Source: Takashimella koratensis (lineage: Eukaryota > Basidiomycota > Tremellomycetes > Trichosporonales > Tetragoniomycetaceae). From it: a stretch of DNA of 64,000 nt. The DNA is taken from assembly GCA_003116875.1 (NCBI GenBank), contig BCKT01000001.1:2723486-2787485 (forward strand), read 5' to 3'. The notes under the pieces were generated by a model. It was given only the letters and a program-made list of their open reading frames with translations, was not told where the DNA came from and did not search any database. The translations under genes and the position numbers were made by a program. Shown here piece by piece: positions 11,887 to 21,749 of this stretch (positions are counted from its first letter, which is position 1; each line of letters begins with the position of its first letter).

Positions 11887-13315
11887 TCATTCATGGGGGG
11901 TCAGAGCCCAGCCACCTTCTTGAAACACTTTCGCAACAGCACTCGCAACTCGCAACAATGCTTCCTCGTGATACCTCCCTCCAACGACGGACAAACCAAT
12001 CGGCATGCCATGCGAGCCGACAAATCCGGGCACATTGACGACCGGAACGTGAAGGCCGGACCATGTGACACAGAAGGCGCCGGTGCCTGTGAGGCGATCT
12101 GGTAACTCGGCAACAGGGGCTTCGCCGATAGCGCTTGGGGTGATGAAAACGTCAAACTTATCAACCAACGAGTCGAACACCGGTCGTAACCGAGCGATCT
12201 CATCATACGCGCGAAGTTGATCTTGCCGTGTCGTCTTGGTGTCGTTTTCCACGTGCTTAATGACCCAAGGGTCGAGGAGCTCCGGGTTGGTCAAGTATTC
12301 GCTAAGGAATGCCGCTTGTCCTTCCATGTGGAGCACGTCCCGATGCCATGAGCTCATGTTTGCGAATTCTGGGAGGTCGATGTCCTCGACCTGCGCGCCC
12401 GCCTTCACAAATAGCGATATTGCGTGGTCCCACGCTTTGACCAGATCGAGCTCGGCTTTGGGCCAAACGTGCGTTTTCGCAAAACCGACCCGGGCACCTC
12501 GGATCTCCAGGGGGTCCGAGGGAGGAGCGATGTCGTCTTGTAGCCGGAACACCTCGCAAAGGAGAGACAGGTCGTCCACAGACCGCGCGTAGAGCCCGAC
12601 TGTGTCACACGTTGCCGAGTCTGCGATTAGCTCAAGGATAGTGACTTACTTACACATCTTCAAGCCCTCGCGGGAGATCGCGTTCCACGTGGGCTTCATC
12701 CCAAAGATCCCGTTGAAAGATGCTGGGCGAATCGTACTTCCACCAGTCTGAGTGCCTAAAGCGATGGGAACTTGGAAATCGCCAACCGCGGCTCCCGAGC
12801 CGGACGAGCTACCTCCCGGTGTTCGTGTGACGTCGTGTGGGTTGCAAGCAGGGGGTCCACGTCCACACCTGGTATTAGCAAAGCCACTGCCAATACTCAC
12901 GCGGCAAACTCGGTCGTGTGCGTCTTCCCAAAGATCAGCGCTCCCGCAGAGCGTAGCGTCTTGATGACAGCGGCATCCACAACGGGGTGATCGTCCTGGT
13001 ACGCAGGCGAAAAATGTTGGGTAGGCATGTCGACGGTATGGATGACATCTTTGACACCGATGGCCACTCCGTGTAGCAGACCTCTCTCGGACGGTGGAAC
13101 TGCATCGAGAGCCTTAGCCGACGCTAAAACGAGGGCTGGGTCGATGAACGCCCAGGCGTGTACGACGGGGTCGCGCTTCTCCACCCTGGCAATGAGGGCT
13201 TTCGCACTACAATGAGCTTCACCGGCACAATAACTCACTATTCTTCCACAGAGAGCTCCCCGCCCCGTGTCAAAGTCGCCACCTCGACCGCTGTGAGCTC
13301 GTGCAACGACTTCAT
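11887..13315 (-). CDS. Amidase signature family hydrolase (amidase 2)
   Basis: The triad is visible: Lys in HGVAIGVKDVIHT, cis-Ser in RTPGGSSSGSG, nucleophile Ser in LGTQTGGSTIRP; the order and spacing are normal for the family. The start ATG at 13315 is set by the first intron: joining GTGAGTTATT...ATTGTAG restores the frame ELSVEEYAKALIARVEKRDP, which matches the usual amidase N-terminus. Four introns; the C-terminus ends WALTPHE then TGA. The product should cleave an open-chain amide or ureide. It is divergent from the NCS1 permease across 255 bp with two CGG-N7-CCG sites. Substrate unknown. Confidence 0.92.
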
Positions 13316-13570
13316 GCTCGGTTGTTCGACAGATGCGAGATGTCCCGAATTTTGAATTTACAGCCGCCCACTTTCTCCACACGGTCTCTTCTGGCCGCGG
13401 CGATTGTTACGGAAAGAATCCGAGCCAGTCACGGCCACTATCCGGCGTCCTGAGTCATGCTTTCCCTTTCCACGGCCAACTCTTATCTTCACCTCATGCG
13501 CATAAATACTCTATTAGCGCCATCCATGTCTTGAGCATCGAAACCTCTCACACCTCTCTTCCCTCCCATC
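13316..13570. promoter_or_regulatory. Divergent promoter, amidase 2 / NCS1 permease, with two CGG-N7-CCG sites
   Basis: Sites CGGAAAGAATCCG (13410-13422) and CGGCCACTATCCG (13432-13444), with starts 22 bp apart. They lie 95-129 bp from the amidase ATG and 127-161 bp from the permease ATG. A CATAAATACT stretch, possibly TATA-like, lies near 13500. Confidence 0.6.
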
Positions 13571-15685
13571 ATGGCCTTCGGTACCAAGATTGTCGAGGCT
13601 TACAAGTCGACAGGTTTCCTGTCCAAGCCTACTTCGGCCAAGGAAGCGGGTGCAGACGATTTTCGGCCAGTGTCGGGCTTCAAGCGTGAGTTCCTAGCTT
13701 GGTGCTGCTCTGACCGCTTACAGCCCTCATCCACATGGAGCCTGGTAATAAGACAATGTGGATGAACGAAGACCTTGCGCCAACTCCTCCTCCGATGAGG
13801 ACATGGACTTGGCTCACTTTTGTTTCCCTCTGGTGGGGTACCAATTACACCACAGGGTGAGTTACTAAGACTTGAATCACTGCTCACCCTCAGTGCATGG
13901 TCTCAGGGTTCTTCTCTGCTCAACTACGGTCTCTCCTTTTCCACTACTATCGGAGCTACTTGCGTCGCTTACGTCCTGATCGCTCTTGTTGCTGTCGGCT
14001 GCGCGCGTGTCGGCTCCCGCTACCACGTCGGCTACCCCGTTTGGGCGCGTTCCACCTTTGGGATGCATCTGTCGAAGTTCTTTGTATTTTTGCGAGGTGT
14101 GAGTGACGTCTCAACAATTTGCGCTGACCCCTCAGGCCTGTGCGGTCATCTGGTTCGCTGTCATGACCTGGTACATGGCTGAGTGAGTGAATTCAATCGA
14201 CAAGGCTAACCCTGCAGGATGCTCGACGTGTCTCTCCTTGCCGTCTCTCCCAATGGCTGGGGCAACATCCCCAACAAGCTCCCCGCATCGTCCAACGCCA
14301 CCACCCGTGAGATGATAGCCTACTTCATCTGCTTTTGCCTCCAAGTGTAAGCATTTGATGAATGTCGTGGCTAACCATCAGTCCCTTCGCCTTTGTCCAC
14401 CCCAACATGATCAAGGTCTTCTTTGAGATCAAGGCAATCCTCCTGCCCATTGTCTCCTTCAGTTTCCTCGGTGGTCTGATCCACCTTGCCGGCGGCTCGG
14501 TCAACTTCTCGGCTCTCAACGGTACGATCGCAAAGGGCGCTAGCGCTCAATCCATGGCTTGGATGTTGGGAATCAACGCGTGCTTTGGTAAGCTTCTTCC
14601 GTTCCCCGTTCGCGATAACAACTAATGTAAAATCAAACAGGCAACATGGCTCCCATGTTGATCAACCAGCCCGACCTCGGTCGTTACTCCAACACCCCGA
14701 GCGCAGCGATGTGGCCACAGGGTATCAGTCTTTGGGCTGGAATGATCGTCGTCACTTTGCTCGGGCTCACCTCGGGGGCAGCCTCGTACCAAATCTGGGA
14801 TGCTGAGCAGTGGAACATTTGGTCCATCTGCCAGCTGATCCTTGCCGACGACGTCACTCCCGCTTGGCGTGGCGGGATCTTCATTTTCGGGATCACCCAA
14901 ATCTACGCTACCATCGGCCAGAACCTCTTTTCGAACAACATCCCCGCGGCGTGTGACCTTGCCTCGCTCTGGCCCACCAAACTCAACATTGTCCGTGCTC
15001 AGCTCATCCTCATGTGCTTCTCGTGGATCGTCCAACCTTGGTCCATCATCACCACAGGTGCGTCCTTGTCTTCTTGTCTACTGTGACTAGTCTTCTGTGT
15101 TAATCAAAAGCAGGCGCCAAGTTCGTGACGTTCCTTAATAGCTACACATTCTTTTGCGGCGCCATGATCGCCATCCTCCTTGCCGACTACTACATCGTTC
15201 GAAAGGGTAACATTCACGTCCCCTCCCTCTTCGCCGCCGACGGTGACAAGGCTCGTCGCGACGGCATCTACTACAACCACCCTTACGGTTTCAACATGGT
15301 CGCTCTTGTCTCGTGGATCCTCGGTATCGCTGTGCCCCTTCCCGGCCTCGCCTACAGTTACATGGAGAAGGTTCCCCCTATCGGCGAGCAGTTCATCAAG
15401 ATCTACGACTCGGGTTTCATCATCTCGTTTGCGATCAGTGGTGTCTTCTACCTCATCGGCATGTCGATCTGGAAGCCAGCGATTGTCCCTGCTGGGCGTG
15501 AGGACGAGTTCCCTCACAAGTTTGAGGGCTTGGGCGAGACCGACGGCTACCTTCCTGGTGACGAGGTGGTTGTCTATGGTCGCCAGACAATGTCGGATGT
15601 CACCTACGCCGACAGCAACGCGGGTACGCCAGCTGATGAGGAGAAGATGTCGGGCGACGCCTACGCCATCCCCGTTCAGACCTAG
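13571..15685 (+). CDS. NCS1 (Fur/Fcy-type) nucleobase/allantoin/hydantoin permease
   Basis: Twelve-helix transporter of the NCS1 family. Features in order: SLWWGTNYTTGAWSQGSSL in helix 1, VGSRYHVGYPVWARSTFG, AYFICFCLQVPFAFVHP, NMAPMLINQPDLGRYS (the NxPDxxRY signature of the family), GQNLFSNNIPAACDL, and ADYYIVRKGNIHV near the end, followed by an acidic tail. About seven introns; stop at 15683-15685. NCS1 carriers import uracil, uric acid, allantoin, cytosine or hydantoins with protons or sodium at the plasma membrane. Sitting between two amide-ring-hydrolase pairs, it most likely brings in the cyclic amide substrate of this cluster. The exact substrate cannot be read from sequence. Confidence 0.93.
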
Positions 15686-16141
15686 CTTCCTCCTAGATTT
15701 TCGTTGTCTAGACAATAAAGGTCATACAGTAAAGTGTGGTTTCTCTCCGCTCAACCTTTCGTGAATAGATTTACAAGAAGTTGCCCTAATAGCATGCATC
15801 CTCCCGTCATGACCCCGCTCTCAGCACTGAGCCTTGGTAGTGCCACAGCGTCGAATAAACTTTAGCTTTGATTCAACAAAGACAGCAATGTTGATCATTA
15901 ATTGATGCCCATCAATGATGGCGAATATGACGATCATCCCGTCAGCTCCGACGTCTATGTCCGTGCAGCCACGTGCAATGGCTGGTTCATTTTTCCTCAC
16001 GGTCTCCAATGTGAAAGACAGGTCAGCCAGGGCGGCATGAAGATGCATCGATAGTAGAAGACCAGCCGTCGTACAAGGAGATCGAAGAGATCGAACAAAA
16101 TTGCTCTGCTGTCTCGCAAACAGCAAGCTTGATAGCATGCA
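15686..16141. other. Intergenic, convergent 3' regions; one doubtful 105-codon ORF
   Basis: A minus-strand ORF at 15821-16138 starts 4 bp after the stop of the downstream PuuE gene. Its product has no domain I recognise. No splice support and no motif seen; probably 3' UTR. Confidence 0.3.
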
Positions 16142-17303
16142 TCAACCCAGTGTAGGCTCATTCTGTGCACTATGGATCTTATAGGTAGGTCCCACGACCT
16201 CGTAAGGGTACTTTTCTCGCCAGAACTGCGCCATCTCCTGTCGTGTGCACACCCAGACGTCGGGCTTCTCGGCGATGTATGCCATAAAACGTTTCAGGGA
16301 GGCAAAGCGACCTGGCTTGCCAACGAATCGGTTGTGCATGGCGACAGTCATCATCTTGGCGTGGCCCTTCTCGCCCTCCGCGTAGAGCTGGTCGAATTCG
16401 GCTTTGAGGAGCTCAAACCAGTCGTCGGGTGCAGAAACTCCCGGTCCATTCGCGACGAAGACTGCGGTTAGCATGCACCGGATCTATGGGCTTACAAAGG
16501 TGGTCATTGGTGCACAAAGAGTACGGGATCATGAGCATGCCTTTGTCCTCGCCTCCGTGGACTGCCGCGTACGGGTCAGGCGCCCAGTACGGCTCGTCAC
16601 ACGAGTAGACGTCAGAGCAGTACAGCAGGGGTACACCGCGTTCTTTGTGAACTTCAGCTCTCGCCAGCTTCATGGCCGGCAGACCTCCGCCAGTGAACCA
16701 CGCCGTAGGAACGTTTGATAGCCCAGTCGCTGCCTGCAAACGATCAAACGACTTGTTGATGTTGGCTCTTTGTTCAGTGTAGTTTGAGCCGTGCATCTGC
16801 CATCGGTCTCCATGGCATGCAATCTGTGGTCAGCTGCGTCTCTGGAGATGCCCACCTCATGACCATGCTCTACCAGCATCTTAGGGTACGGTCCACTGGT
16901 CTCAAACGCACGAGCGCACACCCAGGTGGTCCACTTCCAGCCATACTTGCGGAACTGCTTCAACATGCGAGGAAGACCCTGTCGAATGCCCCACTCAAAC
17001 TACCCGTCAGCCCTAAAGACATCAGTGACGCACCAGTTCCTCCACCAAGGCATCCCTTTGACCGTTCTTGGTCGCTGGGCGATCATAGTGGAGCTCGTGC
17101 AGCGAGTTGCACGATCCGTCGTCCCCGTTCCATGGCGTAGCCTCCGCACCTCTGATCATCAGCTGGGATTAAGCATATACTCACTCCTCGTAGTTCAGCA
17201 CAAACGAGACGGCAATCTTCTTGCCGCCTGGCCAGAGCTTGGGCTCGGGGTTCAGCCCATAGCCAACATAGTCTCTTGGTGGGAGGTAATACTCGATGGT
17301 CAT
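16142..17303 (-). CDS. PuuE-type hydrolase (allantoinase/cyclic imide hydrolase-like), canonical subtype 2
   Basis: Close paralogue of the gene at 9377-10525: YYLPPRDYVGYGLNPEPKLW, IAVSFVLNYEEGAE, GWKWTTWVCARAFET, IACHGDRWQMHG, PYWAPDPYAAVHGGEDKG, KMMTVAMHNRFVGKPGR, KPDVWVCTRQEMAQFW. Both active-site blocks (NYEEG and CHGxRW) are conserved. Introns sit at equivalent places, for example just after EHGHE. It is head-to-head with the divergent-subtype gene across 182 bp, repeating the layout of pair 1. Predicted role: opening of a cyclic amide or ureide ring in the cytosol. Confidence 0.88.
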
Positions 17304-17485
17304 GGTTTGGGTGTAAGGTGGAGGAACGACAAAGCTCGAAATCAAGTAGGTGCATAAGGGCAAAGCTCGGACGACATCCGAGACTGGCCGTCGGCGGATT
17401 TTGCCGACGACGGATTTACGCCGGACAGGGACGTTAAACCTATTTCATTCGATTTCGCTTTGCCCTTCGTCACCTTGTAAGCACG
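17304..17485. promoter_or_regulatory. Bidirectional promoter of PuuE pair 2 with two CGG-N7-CCG sites
   Basis: CGGACGACATCCG at 17368-17380 (inside the longer palindrome CTCGG-N7-CCGAG) and CGGATTTACGCCG at 17411-17423. A third arrangement, CGG at 17392 or 17395 with CCG at 17404, has spacing 9 or 6. The sites are 63-120 bp from the two start codons. Confidence 0.62.
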
Positions 17486-18654
17486 ATGAGCGACAAGTAC
17501 GCAGAGGAATGGCTCGAGCGAGAGTTTGTCGGGTACGGGTACAACCAGCCTGACCCGCAATGGCCTAACGGGGCCAAGATCTGCGTTAGCTTTGTGGTTC
17601 AATACTACATGGGAGCCGTGAGTGGGGAAATCTGGACACGAGCTGACAGCAGGAACTCAATGTCGCTGAAGGGGACCCGAATGGCTGCATTGACTACCTC
17701 GAGCTGGCACCAAAGTCGACAGTAGGCCCAACTACACGCAGCGAACCTGCAGAGATGATGTATGAGTTTGGCGCGCGGGAAGGTGTCCCTCGATTGCTCG
17801 GACTCTTCAACGAGCACCAAATTCCCGTGACGTGGAACGTTTGTAAGTGGTCTTGCCGGTTCGTAGGCTGACATGAGACACCCGGGCCTTTGAGAAGGCA
17901 CCATACTGGATCAAGCCGATCGTAGACTCTGGCGCCGAGATCTCTCTGGGTGGCCACCGATACCGAAACAACTTTGATGTTCCCCCGGCTGAGGAAGACA
18001 GGTTGATAGAGCAGAGCATTGATAAGCTGCAGGAGTTGACCGGAGATAGCTCGCTACCAAAAGGTAAGCAAGGATGAGATCAACACTGACATCAGGCTGG
18101 ATGGTTGAGCGCCGTTCCAACTTGTCGGTCAAGCTGTACGCTCTAGCCCATGCTACTCGCTCTCTTCCCCTCGAATACTCCTCCGATTCTTGCGCCGACG
18201 ACCTTCCATACTGGATTCCATCACCCGCAAAGACTGGCGGCCTGTTGATGATCCCTTTCTCCTACGACTGCACCGATCTGAGGTTTAAAATGCGGGGATC
18301 AGGTTTCATGAGCCCAAAGGACTACTACCTGCATCTGGTATGTCAACACAACGACAACGCTAACCCAGCAGAAAGACACATTCGACGTTCTCTACGACGA
18401 AGGGCAGGAAGGGGAGCCTAAAATGATGACCGTCTTGCTCCACCCTCATATCATTGGTCGACCCAACCGGTTCTTCTGGCTTGAGAAGTGAGTGCCAGTG
18501 TGAACGTGGCTAAGACAGATTCGTCCAATACATCAAATCCCAGCCAAATGTCTGGATCGCGCGGCGGCAGGACATTGCGGAGCACTGGAAAACTCATTTC
18601 CCATATGATCCGAAAACTGCGTTTGGACAGACGGCTGTCCCCGCCTGTGTTTAG
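17486..18654 (+). CDS. PuuE-type hydrolase homologue, divergent subtype (copy 2)
   Basis: Paralogue of the gene at 10686-11864: EWLEREFVGYGYNQPDPQWP, ICVSFVVQYYMGAE, MMYEFGAREGVPRLLGLF, ISLGGHRYRNNFDV, GWMVERRSNLSVKLY, PYWIPSPAKTGGLLMIPFSYD, MMTVLLHPHIIGRPNR and QPNVWIARRQDIAEHW. It carries the same two departures from the canonical active-site blocks (QYYMGAE and GGHRY), so these were present before the pair was duplicated. About six short introns. It ends 124 bp before the regulator gene on the same strand. Function uncertain beyond the family. Confidence 0.85.
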
Positions 18655-18778
18655 AATAAACCCGTGGTTGTTCCTGATTGGCTATCATTGTTTTGTCAGC
18701 CGCGACTCAGCCGACGGCTTATCTCTTGTTCTCAAATAGTAGTAGCGACCAATGCATTGCTTGCTCAACACATCACTC

Positions 18779-21225
18779 ATGGAGTCTTTACTTTCGTCTA
18801 CGCCTGAAACTTTCAGTCCCGCTAGCACGTCATCAAACGTCCCCGTCCACCAAGCTGGTCCTTCTCGGCCTCGCAAACGACGCGCCCATGATGCTGACGA
18901 CGTCAAAGTCGACCGCGCGCTCCAAGCCTGCAACCGCTGCAAGGCAAAGAAGCTGAAATGTCGCAAGGCGTCTGACAATCCGAGGTGGGTCTATTTGTGA
19001 ATTCAAGCTGACTCACAGCGTCTGCATTTCCTGCCACAAAGCCTCAGAGAGCTGCGTCTTTGAGATCAACGGGATCAGCAGCCTGGGAGGGTTGAGGTGA
19101 GTCTTCATCATGTAGATTCTAACTCTAGGTATGTCTCGGCGCTGGAGCAACGTATCGCCGAGCTAGAGAGCGCGCTTGCCCGCGTAGATCCTACCCACCC
19201 CAGTGTCGAGGATCACCTGGGTACTCAGCGATCTGGCCAAGCCCTTCCCAGCTTAGACACCATCGATGTCACTATGGAATCCACTCCGGGACTGATGGAC
19301 ACTACCGATCTTTCTTCTCTGGATTTCGAGCTTCCACTCCTTCCTACCGTGTCTGAAGAGCCCACCCCTCGGCCGGTCACAAGGGACCCCTTTGGTCTCC
19401 CATCCCTCATATCCGCGCACGTCAAGTGAGTCATTATTCTGCTAGAGCTCACAATAGTTCCCCGCAGTCTCGCCTGATTCACCCCGTCGACCCCTCAACC
19501 GTGGTCCAGCCGCACACCACATCACCGTTGGAAGTCAATCCCAACCCACCACTGCCGCCGTGGAACGTCGCCGAGAAGATCGTTCAAGGTCTCTATCGCC
19601 ATGTCCAAGCGCGGTACCCGTTCATGGACTGGGACCAGCTGAAACGATGGCACAGCCGGCGAGAAGAAATCTGCTTCTGTCCCACCGCTCTCAATTCGAA
19701 TACACCACTCGACAACCAAATTGGAGCCTTCTTCGTCTGGGCGGTGTATGCTGCAGGTGTCGAATCTGGTAGTCGCGAGCCCAACGTCGAGTCTCCCGAG
19801 AGCTACTTCGCGCAGGCGTCAAAGTACATGGATGCCGTTATCGGGTCGTACGATCTGGTCACTGTTCGAGCGCTACTCCTCGTTCTGTTCTATTCTTTTC
19901 GCTCTCGAAATGGACCACCTCTGTGGCTCATCAACGGCTTTGCCATGCGTCTCTGCGTCCAGCTCGGTCTTCATCGCAAGGCGACCACCAACACCGATCC
20001 GTCTCTCATCGAAGTTCGGAAACGGCTGTTCTGGTCGGCATACGCATTTGACCGAGTGATCTGTTTCTCAACAGATCGACCCTTCAGCATCTCAGATCGA
20101 AACATCGATATCGAGCTACCCGCAGATGTTGACGATGACATGGCGAACCTTCTACGGACCCCTGGTCCTCTCAAGTGGCCACCGAACAACCCCAATCTCA
20201 CTTGCATGTCGTCAGCCATTCATCAAATCAAGCTATACCGCCTTCGATCCCGCCTGCATACCGCGTTTTTTGCGATTGGCGCTGCTACTCCATCAGAGGA
20301 AGACACCAAAGCGTTCCTGGCTGAACTGGACGAGTGGAGGCGTGGGATTCCAGAGGGTGATAGCTCGCAATATCCCGTGCAGCCGGTGAACAAGATGAAG
20401 ATGGCCTATCTACAATCGGTCCTGTACACTTTAAGGCCATCTCTCGTCGCGATTGGGCCACTGGATGCTCGTTTAGCACTCTGCGCCACTGCGGCTGCCG
20501 AGGCTTGCGAGGTGAGTCAGATATCGAGCTTGCTAACCCACAGTTGAGCAAAAGCTTGCTCCGCGGGACAACCTCGAAACACACGATCATGAGCGTGTAT
20601 CATATTTTCCTCTGTGGATTGACTCTACTGTATTGGTAAGTTGACGCTTGTACTTTGCTTACGCAGTCTCAACATCGTTCCCAATGTCATTTCCTCCCGT
20701 GTAGCCTCTCGCGCGATACGATCGTGCTCTTCGACACTCGCGATGTACTCCCAAATGTTCCCTGCCGCTCTTCCCTTTTGCGATTTGTTCGACAACATTG
20801 CCGACGAGGTACTTGACCCTTTCAGTCGGGCTTCAAATGACTCTAGCCGAACAAAGAATATCTTCGCGACGGCGATGGGCAGAGTGCTTATGGGTCAATA
20901 TGATCAGCTTGCACTGTGGGTTAGACTTTATTCCTCGCTGACAGTAAGCGTCCACGACGCTCTAAAGGCTAGGCATAGCCACCAGGATGGCGGGCACGCT
21001 GCGCCAGCGTACAGCCCTACACCGCAACAAACTCAACTGCACACAGTCTTAGCAGCCCACGCGCCATCCCAGTCAATGCCGCCTCCGATCAGCGAAATGT
21101 CCCAGCCGAATGAAACCTTGATCCCGACATCGGCGGATTTCGATACTGCTCTGTTGCAGAACATTGGCGACCTGTCGGCATACTTGGACTTTCCTCTTGA
21201 CACGGAGATGGGTTGGCAAGATTGA
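18779..21225 (+). CDS. Zn2Cys6 fungal transcription factor, candidate regulator of the cluster
   Basis: N-terminal zinc binuclear cluster from about residue 52: CNRCKAKKLKC, then nine residues, then CISCHKASESC (C-x2-C-x6-C-x9-C-x2-C-x6-C, the last part joined over an intron ending CTCACAG). A short heptad-like dimerisation stretch follows (YVSALEQRIAELESAL). The fungal_TF_MHR middle-homology region is at roughly residues 300-480 (LWLINGFAMRLCVQLGLHRK, RLFWSAYAFDRVI). Five introns; stop at 21223-21225. An in-frame ATG at 18752 is an alternative start. Its position at the edge of the block and the palindromic CGG-N7-CCG sites upstream of the catabolic genes make it the likely pathway-specific activator. 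That link is inference. Confidence 0.9.
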
Positions 21226-21749
21226 TCAGTGTACACTTTTCCATGTGTATTATGTTCGTCTTGATTTATGCAATCTTATTCCCTGTTCGTCACCGACACA
21301 ACTGTATCGACGGCGGTGAACGGTCGCTATGAGATTCATGGTGAAGACGATCCTGAGCATCTGGGTCAATACCGCAAGTGCGGACATCGGCCTAAACATC
21401 AATCGAGCTTAATGTCCGATGAGCCCAGATGGAATTGAACGCACTGAAGGCTGAATGACGAATTTACATAGCGTACAGTATGTATACACGATGCACAATC
21501 ACAACAAATGACATATAGTACATACGTGCAAGGCAGTCAAGTATATTAGGTCGTGGAGGCGTCTCGACGTGATTTCCTCACCGATGTTGAACAGTCGTAT
21601 ACGAGGAAGAGTCGTGTAAGTTTCGTAAAGGAGAAAATGTAAGGCCTGGTAGCATGTGAACAGGTAGGGTTGAATCGAAACAGTGTGATTGTCAATGATA
21701 CCCGGATTAATGGATAGAAATGAACAGCTGTAGAGCGGCTTGGCATGGC
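21226..21749. other. Convergent intergenic region
   Basis: 524 bp between the 3' ends of the regulator and the kinase-like gene. AT-richer than its surroundings; no coding feature recognised. Confidence 0.4.

Noticed and set aside
15821..16138. 105-codon minus-strand ORF after PuuE copy 2
   Set aside because: No domain, no splice signals, begins 4 bp after the neighbour's stop; most likely 3' UTR.
17392..17406. CGG-N6-CCG resembling UaY/Ppr1 sites
   Set aside because: Present only once, overlapping an N9 arrangement and beside two N7 sites; spacing 7 is what recurs across the block.
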